From: Fidelibacterota bacterium | GTDB lineage: Bacteria > Marinisomatota > Marinisomatia > SCGC-AAA003-L08 > TMED6 | DNA: 11,954 nucleotides | Assembly (NCBI GenBank): GCA_014239355.1 | Contig: JAAZYZ010000078.1 | Location: forward strand, 1-11,954 | Reading direction: 5' to 3' | In this document: in pieces, positions 8,054-11,954 of the stretch | Numbering within the stretch: the stretch's first letter is position 1 | Layout of the letters: each line of letters opens with the position of its first letter | Translations under genes and position numbers: made by a program | Notes under the pieces: model-generated | Told to the model about the DNA's origin: nothing | What the model saw: only the letters and a program-made list of their open reading frames with translations | The model's database searches: none

Positions 8054-9321
8054 TATCTTAATCTCGAGTATACTTTAGGATCAAAGGCTTCTCTTATAGC
8101 TTCACCAATAAATGTGATCATAAAAAGTGTAATAGTCATGGCTATGATCGGGAATATTAACATATGCCAATTATCTAAATTCTCTAAAGCTTGTTTTAAA
8201 ATTTCTCCCCAGCTTGCTGCAGGTGGTTGAAGTCCATATCCTAATAGATCAAGCATATTAAGATATCCAATATAACCAATAATAGCAAAAGGTCCGAATG
8301 TAATAACTGGAGTTAAAGCATTTGGAAGAATATGCTTAAACATTACTCTTCTATTTGAAGCTCCCATTGAAACAGCCGCAGACACATAATCTTTTGCTTT
8401 TTCTCTATAAAATTCACCTCTTATAAAATAAGATATTCCTATCCAGCCAGATAGAAACACTAAAATTGATGCTAGAATAAATAAATTAGGTTGCATAAAA
8501 CCAGATAGAATCATTACAATAAATAAGAATGGGAGAGCACTAAATATTTCCATAATTCTCACACCAAATAAATCTACTTTACCTCCAAAATAGCCAAGTG
8601 TTCCTCCAATAATAATTCCAATAGAGTAAGATAAGAAAGTACAAATTACCGCAAATGTAATGGAGACTTTAAATCCATCTATAACTCTCGCAAATAAATC
8701 TCTTCCAGTATTATCTGTACCAAGTAAATGACGCCCACCAAATCCATCTGGTTTTGTTGGAGGGTTATTTTCATTCCACATCCCATCATTATTCTGATCA
8801 ATAAATATTTCACCTTTATCATATATTCCATTATTATTCAAATCTTCGTATTCTTCATCAAGATCATCTTTTAAATCTTCATGGGGATGATATGGGTAAA
8901 GAGGCATAATCACATAATTGCCATCGTTTTCTTTTTCACATGATGCATCTAACAACCTAAAATCAGCTTCAAATTTAGTTATAGCCTGATTAAAATATTT
9001 TGATTCATATATTGGATATGATATCCCTGGAATAAAATCAAGTAGGTCCCAAATAGCAGGAAAAAAATATTTAACCTTATCATTAAAAGGTTCTTCTAAA
9101 TCCCAAGCTCCATTATTATTTATATCTTCAAATTTTTCGCCATTATCGTATTGATTATTTGCATAACGAATCATTAATGGTTTATCATTAATCCATATAG
9201 GTGATAATAGTGACATTACGTATAAAGATATAATTGCAATAAGAGAATAATATCCTCTTTTAATTGATTTAAATCTTTTGATTCTTTTTTCAAAAATTGA
9301 TTCGGACAAATTCTTTTTCAT
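8053..9321 (-). CDS. yejE: YejE-like peptide ABC permease with calcium-loop-bearing periplasmic insert
   Basis: This 422-residue inner-membrane permease resembles E. coli YejE (about 340 residues) more than generic OppC. Shared marks are the basic start before KRGYYSL, INDKPLMIRY (44-53), LLGTDNTGRDLFARV (199-213), YFGGKVDLFG (244-253), an EAA loop in DYVSAAVSMGASNR with HILPNAL (311-336), LLGYGL (359-364) and the ending GEAIREAFDP (406-415). One membrane segment at ~24-42 precedes a long periplasmic loop (~44-213); about five more follow. The loop is roughly 70 residues longer than in E. coli. It contains two EF-hand-like loops with the spacing DxNxNGxxDxxE (66-77 and 160-171) and a degenerate third (175-186). 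SD-like AAGG sits eight bases before ATG. The start shares one base with the upstream permease stop. Family assignment is strong; the calcium role is inference. Confidence 0.9.
   Translation of the reverse strand: MKKNLSESIFEKRIKRFKSIKRGYYSLIAIISLYVMSLLSPIWINDKPLMIRYANNQYDNGEKFEDINNNGAWDLEEPFNDKVKYFFPAIWDLLDFIPGISYPIYESKYFNQAITKFEADFRLLDASCEKENDGNYVIMPLYPYHPHEDLKDDLDEEYEDLNNNGIYDKGEIFIDQNNDGMWNENNPPTKPDGFGGRHLLGTDNTGRDLFARVIDGFKVSITFAVICTFLSYSIGIIIGGTLGYFGGKVDLFGVRIMEIFSALPFLFIVMILSGFMQPNLFILASILVFLSGWIGISYFIRGEFYREKAKDYVSAAVSMGASNRRVMFKHILPNALTPVITFGPFAIIGYIGYLNMLDLLGYGLQPPAASWGEILKQALENLDNWHMLIFPIIAMTITLFMITFIGEAIREAFDPKVYSRLR
8764..9126 (-). other. Stretch encoding three EF-hand-like calcium loops in the YejE-like permease
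   Basis: Loop 1 (9091-9126, residues 66-77) reads DINNNGAWDLEE and loop 2 (8809-8844, residues 160-171) reads DLNNNGIYDKGE. Both place acidic or Asn side chains at positions 1, 3 and 5, Gly at 6 and Glu at 12, as in a canonical EF-hand loop. Loop 3 (8764-8799, residues 175-186), DQNNDGMWNENN, keeps positions 1-6 but has Asn at 12. No flanking EF helices are obvious, so dockerin-like or thrombospondin-type-3-like loops are the closer analogy. Confidence 0.7.
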
Positions 9322-10709
9322 TATTTAAACCTTATCCTTGGATCAATAAGTGCATAACATAAATCAGAAATCAGATTACCAAATAATCTTATAAAGATTC
9401 CAATAACCAGGAACCCCATTATTATTCCATAATCTCTAGTCCCTATTGCTTTAAATGTTAATAGCCCAATTCCATCTATAGCAAAAATTTTTTCAATGAG
9501 ATATGAGCTTGCCAGAAAAACTCCTATTATACCGCCAATACCTGTAGCTAAAGGGATTAAAGAATTTCGTACTGCATGAAAGAATATTACTTTTTTCTCC
9601 GTTAACCCCTTAGCAAAAGCAGTTCTTACATAATCTTGACTTAAGTTTTCCATTAGAGAATTTTTCATTAATATTGTTAATGTTGCAAAAGAGCCTGCCA
9701 TATATGCAACAATAGGTAGAAAAGCATGTTTTATTTGGCCTATCCACTTCCCAAAAAGACTTAAATTTTCCCAATCTTCAGGTCTCCACCCTCTACTTGG
9801 TAAAATTGGGGCATCAAAAACATTAGTGGTTGCAAATACTGATAGTAGCATTGCGGCTAGTGCATATGGAGGAATTGAATAGCCCAAGAAAACTATAAAA
9901 CTTGAAGTTGTATCAAACTTTGATCCGTGTCTTAATGCTTTCATAATTCCTAAAGGAATACAAACCAAATAAGTTAATAAAAATCCAGTAAGTCCCAAGA
10001 ATGCAGATATGTGTAGCCTATTCCATATTAAAGTTCCTACACTTTCATTATGTTTGTCTGAATGGCCTAAATATCCCGTAAAAATTCCTTGTCTTTTTTT
10101 AAGAGAAATACCTACCATATCATCTTCCATAACTTTAACTAATTTCCAGTTTGATTGTGCTAAATAACTTTCATTATAATTTGAGTTATCCTCATCAATT
10201 AGATTCCAAAATTCATCTTCATCTGGTAAGGTTTGATAATTTTCATTCCATTCAAAATCTGTTCCCTGCTTGCCTTGATAAATTTTATAGTTACCATTAT
10301 CTTCCAAATCAACTATCATCCATTGCTGTAGAGACACCGGAGCATATTTTCCTTGGCCTAAGTTTTTGATTGTATATCTAAAAGGCACTCCCCATTCTAC
10401 TTCTTTGTATTCAATTTCTTTTTCAGAAAGGCCAAGCCAAATAAAGTATCTTTTCCAAATAGGTTTATCTAAACCATACTGTCTTCTCATTTTCTCTAAT
10501 ACATCTTCAGATATTTCCATTGAATTATTTTCACTCCCACCTGTTGCAGCACCTCCTTCGCCACTTTGCATCTGTGCCATTTTAATTTGTTTAACTGCTT
10601 GTTCAAATGGGCCATCAGGGACAGATTGCAAGATATAGAAAACGAGCAAAGTACTTCCAAAAAAAACAGGGATCATAAGTAACAATCGTCTAATTATATA
10701 ATCAAACAT
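9321..10709 (-). CDS. yejB: YejB-like peptide ABC permease with large acidic periplasmic insert
   Basis: This 462-residue permease resembles E. coli YejB (about 360 residues). It has the N-terminal IIRRLLLMIPVFFGST membrane segment (5-20) and SVPDGPFEQAVKQI (29-42). A Gly/Ala/Ser-rich stretch, GEGGAATGGS (50-59), sits where YejB has a similar one. Further marks are YGLDKPIWKRYFIWL (78-92), IPLGIMKALRHGSKFD (251-266), LGYSIPPYALA (275-285), the EAA-type loop DYVRTAFAKGLTEK (359-372), ISDLCYALIDPRIRF (447-461) and about six membrane segments in all. Between the first and second segments lies an insert of about 110 residues (~96-208), rich in Asp, Glu, Asn and Trp, not present in E. coli YejB. 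The loop faces the periplasm and could meet the binding protein. The ATG follows the binding-protein stop by four bases without a clear ribosome site. Its stop overlaps the next ATG (TAATG). Confidence 0.9.
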   Translation of the reverse strand: MFDYIIRRLLLMIPVFFGSTLLVFYILQSVPDGPFEQAVKQIKMAQMQSGEGGAATGGSENNSMEISEDVLEKMRRQYGLDKPIWKRYFIWLGLSEKEIEYKEVEWGVPFRYTIKNLGQGKYAPVSLQQWMIVDLEDNGNYKIYQGKQGTDFEWNENYQTLPDEDEFWNLIDEDNSNYNESYLAQSNWKLVKVMEDDMVGISLKKRQGIFTGYLGHSDKHNESVGTLIWNRLHISAFLGLTGFLLTYLVCIPLGIMKALRHGSKFDTTSSFIVFLGYSIPPYALAAMLLSVFATTNVFDAPILPSRGWRPEDWENLSLFGKWIGQIKHAFLPIVAYMAGSFATLTILMKNSLMENLSQDYVRTAFAKGLTEKKVIFFHAVRNSLIPLATGIGGIIGVFLASSYLIEKIFAIDGIGLLTFKAIGTRDYGIIMGFLVIGIFIRLFGNLISDLCYALIDPRIRFK

Positions 10710-10713
10710 AGAT

Positions 10714-11954
10714 TTATTTTATTCTATTCCAGTGGTCTATAATTGCAGGCTGAATAGGTAAGCTTGTATTATTTTCTTTAGAAATATTTAATGTATTTTC
10801 TTTAGATGAATCTATCCACCAATGAGATAAGGGAGTTCTCCAATCACCTACATAAGTAATTCCAGATTCAGGCATTCCAAATTTATGCCAGTGAAGCATT
10901 CTAGCACCATATGGTGATGTCCAACCTAGTGCATAGTGAAATGAGTTTACAGCAATACTATCAATTTGATGTGCTAGTGGAATTCTTTTTTTAGCATCCC
11001 ATTCAGCATTATAAGCTTCTATTAATTTATCAAGTTCTGGGTAGGCCATTGATGTGATATTTGTTACTTCTACCTCATCAGCATATTTTGAATGCATTGT
11101 ACCTTCAGGGCTAGGGAAAAATCCTCCAGTCCAGCCTTGTGATGTTACTTCATATTCTTTTTTCATAGTTTTTGAAAATTTTGTAGAACCATCAACTTGT
11201 TTGAAATTCATTTTAATACCAACATTTTTTAAATCTTCTTGGTAAGTAGTATATATTCTATCTCCACCTGGAGCAATTAGAAATTCAAATTCAAATATTT
11301 CATTATTTGAATTTGTAAGCCACTGCTCACCTTCTTTACGTACCCAACCAGCATCATTTAACAATTTTAAAGCTGCTTGAGGATTAAATTCAAGCATTGG
11401 ATTTCTAGGGTTTGCATAAGGAGTTCCATAAAAATATGTATTTAATCTAACATATTCATCAAAAAATAATCTTTTATTTAATTTATCAACATCAAAAAGA
11501 TGTGTAAAAGCTTTTCTGATTCTAATATCATCAAAAGGTTTTTTCTGTGTATTAAAAACTATACCTGAAGGTCCCTTTGGTAGAAAATTAAATATTTTAA
11601 TTTTTTGGACCCATCCATTTTTAATTTCATTATATTTTTCATTATTAAATCTTTCTACCCACCATTGAGCTCTAGACCATGGGTAGATATCATAATCTCC
11701 ATTAAAGAAACTAATGACCTGTTGATTTTCATCTTCAATAAAAATAAATTTAATTTTATCAAAATTATAAATTCCTATATTATCAGGGCTATTTTTTGCC
11801 CACCAATTATCTCTCCGTTTCATAATAATATAACCTTCATTTCCTTTTTTAGAATTTTCACGATCATATTCATATGGCCCTGAACCAGGCATAAAGCTAA
11901 AGTCATATTTTTCTATATAGCCAGCTCCATCAACTTTATTGAGATAGGCGGAAG
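10714..11954 (-). CDS. yejA: YejA-like peptide-binding protein of ABC importer (5' end outside window)
   Basis: This is the C-terminal ~412 residues of a family 5 solute-binding protein, the periplasmic receptor of the peptide importer encoded downstream. The frame stays open to the window edge, beginning SAYLNKVDGAGYIEKYDF ahead of MPGSGPYEYDREN. The signal peptide and roughly the first 200 residues must therefore lie beyond 11954, and the ATG at 11890-11892 is internal. Family marks are GSGPY, the Tyr/Trp-rich RRDNWWAKN block, NFDKIKFIFIEDENQQVISF, FNTQKKPFDDIRIRKAFTHL and NPQAALKLLNDAGW. The YFYGTPYANP block and the WWxD ending before a ~30-residue polar tail recall YejA, which in enterobacteria serves microcin C and other peptides. 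Substrate here is probably oligopeptides but cannot be read from sequence. First known gene of the operon; the promoter is outside the window. Confidence 0.9.
   Translation of the reverse strand, partial: SAYLNKVDGAGYIEKYDFSFMPGSGPYEYDRENSKKGNEGYIIMKRRDNWWAKNSPDNIGIYNFDKIKFIFIEDENQQVISFFNGDYDIYPWSRAQWWVERFNNEKYNEIKNGWVQKIKIFNFLPKGPSGIVFNTQKKPFDDIRIRKAFTHLFDVDKLNKRLFFDEYVRLNTYFYGTPYANPRNPMLEFNPQAALKLLNDAGWVRKEGEQWLTNSNNEIFEFEFLIAPGGDRIYTTYQEDLKNVGIKMNFKQVDGSTKFSKTMKKEYEVTSQGWTGGFFPSPEGTMHSKYADEVEVTNITSMAYPELDKLIEAYNAEWDAKKRIPLAHQIDSIAVNSFHYALGWTSPYGARMLHWHKFGMPESGITYVGDWRTPLSHWWIDSSKENTLNISKENNTSLPIQPAIIDHWNRIK

Noticed and set aside
10151..10638. Two plus-strand open frames opposite the YejB-like permease
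   Set aside because: They are antisense shadows of a clearly conserved permease; their compositions follow from its codons and neither resembles a known protein.
11286..11309. Inverted repeat ATTCAAAT / ATTTGAAT
   Set aside because: It lies within conserved coding sequence of the binding protein and is explained by Glu/Phe/Asn codons; not a site or terminator.
11605..11883. Plus-strand frame of 92 codons opposite the binding protein
   Set aside because: Its Ile/Phe-rich sequence is the complement of Asn/Lys-rich codons in the YejA-like gene; no independent support.
10714..11892. Binding protein as a complete 392-residue gene starting at the ATG at 11892
   Set aside because: The frame continues open to the window edge with family-like residues, and the ATG sits just before the internal GSGPY motif, so the gene is cut by the window.

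Overview
The window is strongly AT-rich, tightly packed bacterial DNA, about 70% A+T by eye (not computed). It suggests a Gram-negative, probably marine heterotroph. Outer-membrane-type export genes and a periplasmic-binding-protein peptide importer support the Gram-negative call. Asp/Asn-Gly calcium-loop repeats (DxNNNGxxDxGE type) and a secretory signal ending in ...LLSQ recall low-GC Marinimicrobia (SAR406)-like genomes. That lineage guess is inference from style; there is no rRNA or other marker here.

Left edge (1-580): two pieces of hexameric-type glutamate dehydrogenase (gdhA) lie head to head. The minus strand carries a normal start and the first ~158 residues. The plus strand from base 1 carries an overlapping but slightly different stretch of the same gene, including the catalytic-Asp region. 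They fuse in inverted orientation at a small palindrome, TTGGCCAA (107-114), so neither is intact. This looks like an inverted chimera or rearrangement junction at a contig edge.

Divergent spacer (581-692): short inverted repeats and a possible gdhA promoter.

Plus-strand operon (693-6206): four nearly abutting genes. They are an RND/MMPL-type exporter (COG1033 type), a secreted LolA-like protein of the family that usually accompanies it, a MATE efflux transporter, and an NAD(P)-dependent extended SDR reductase of the dihydroflavonol-reductase/aldehyde-reductase group. The first two are a known partnership for moving lipidic or other hydrophobic cargo at the cell envelope. The last two may export or modify a related small molecule.

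Minus-strand operon (beyond 11954 to 6211): a peptide ABC importer in the order binding protein (3' part only), permease, permease, ATPase, ATPase. The binding protein and both permeases look like E. coli YejA, YejB and YejE rather than generic Opp/Dpp, but the ATPase is split into OppD-like and OppF-like proteins instead of the fused YejF. Both permeases have unusually large first periplasmic loops. The YejE-like one carries two EF-hand-like calcium loops plus a degenerate third; the YejB-like one carries a ~110-residue acidic insert. The two operons converge at 6206/6211 with only four bases between stop codons.

No tRNA, rRNA, CRISPR array, insertion sequence or phage gene was seen. The features most worth a second look are the inverted gdhA junction and the enlarged, calcium-loop-bearing permease loops. 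I found no convincing new defence or mobile system.
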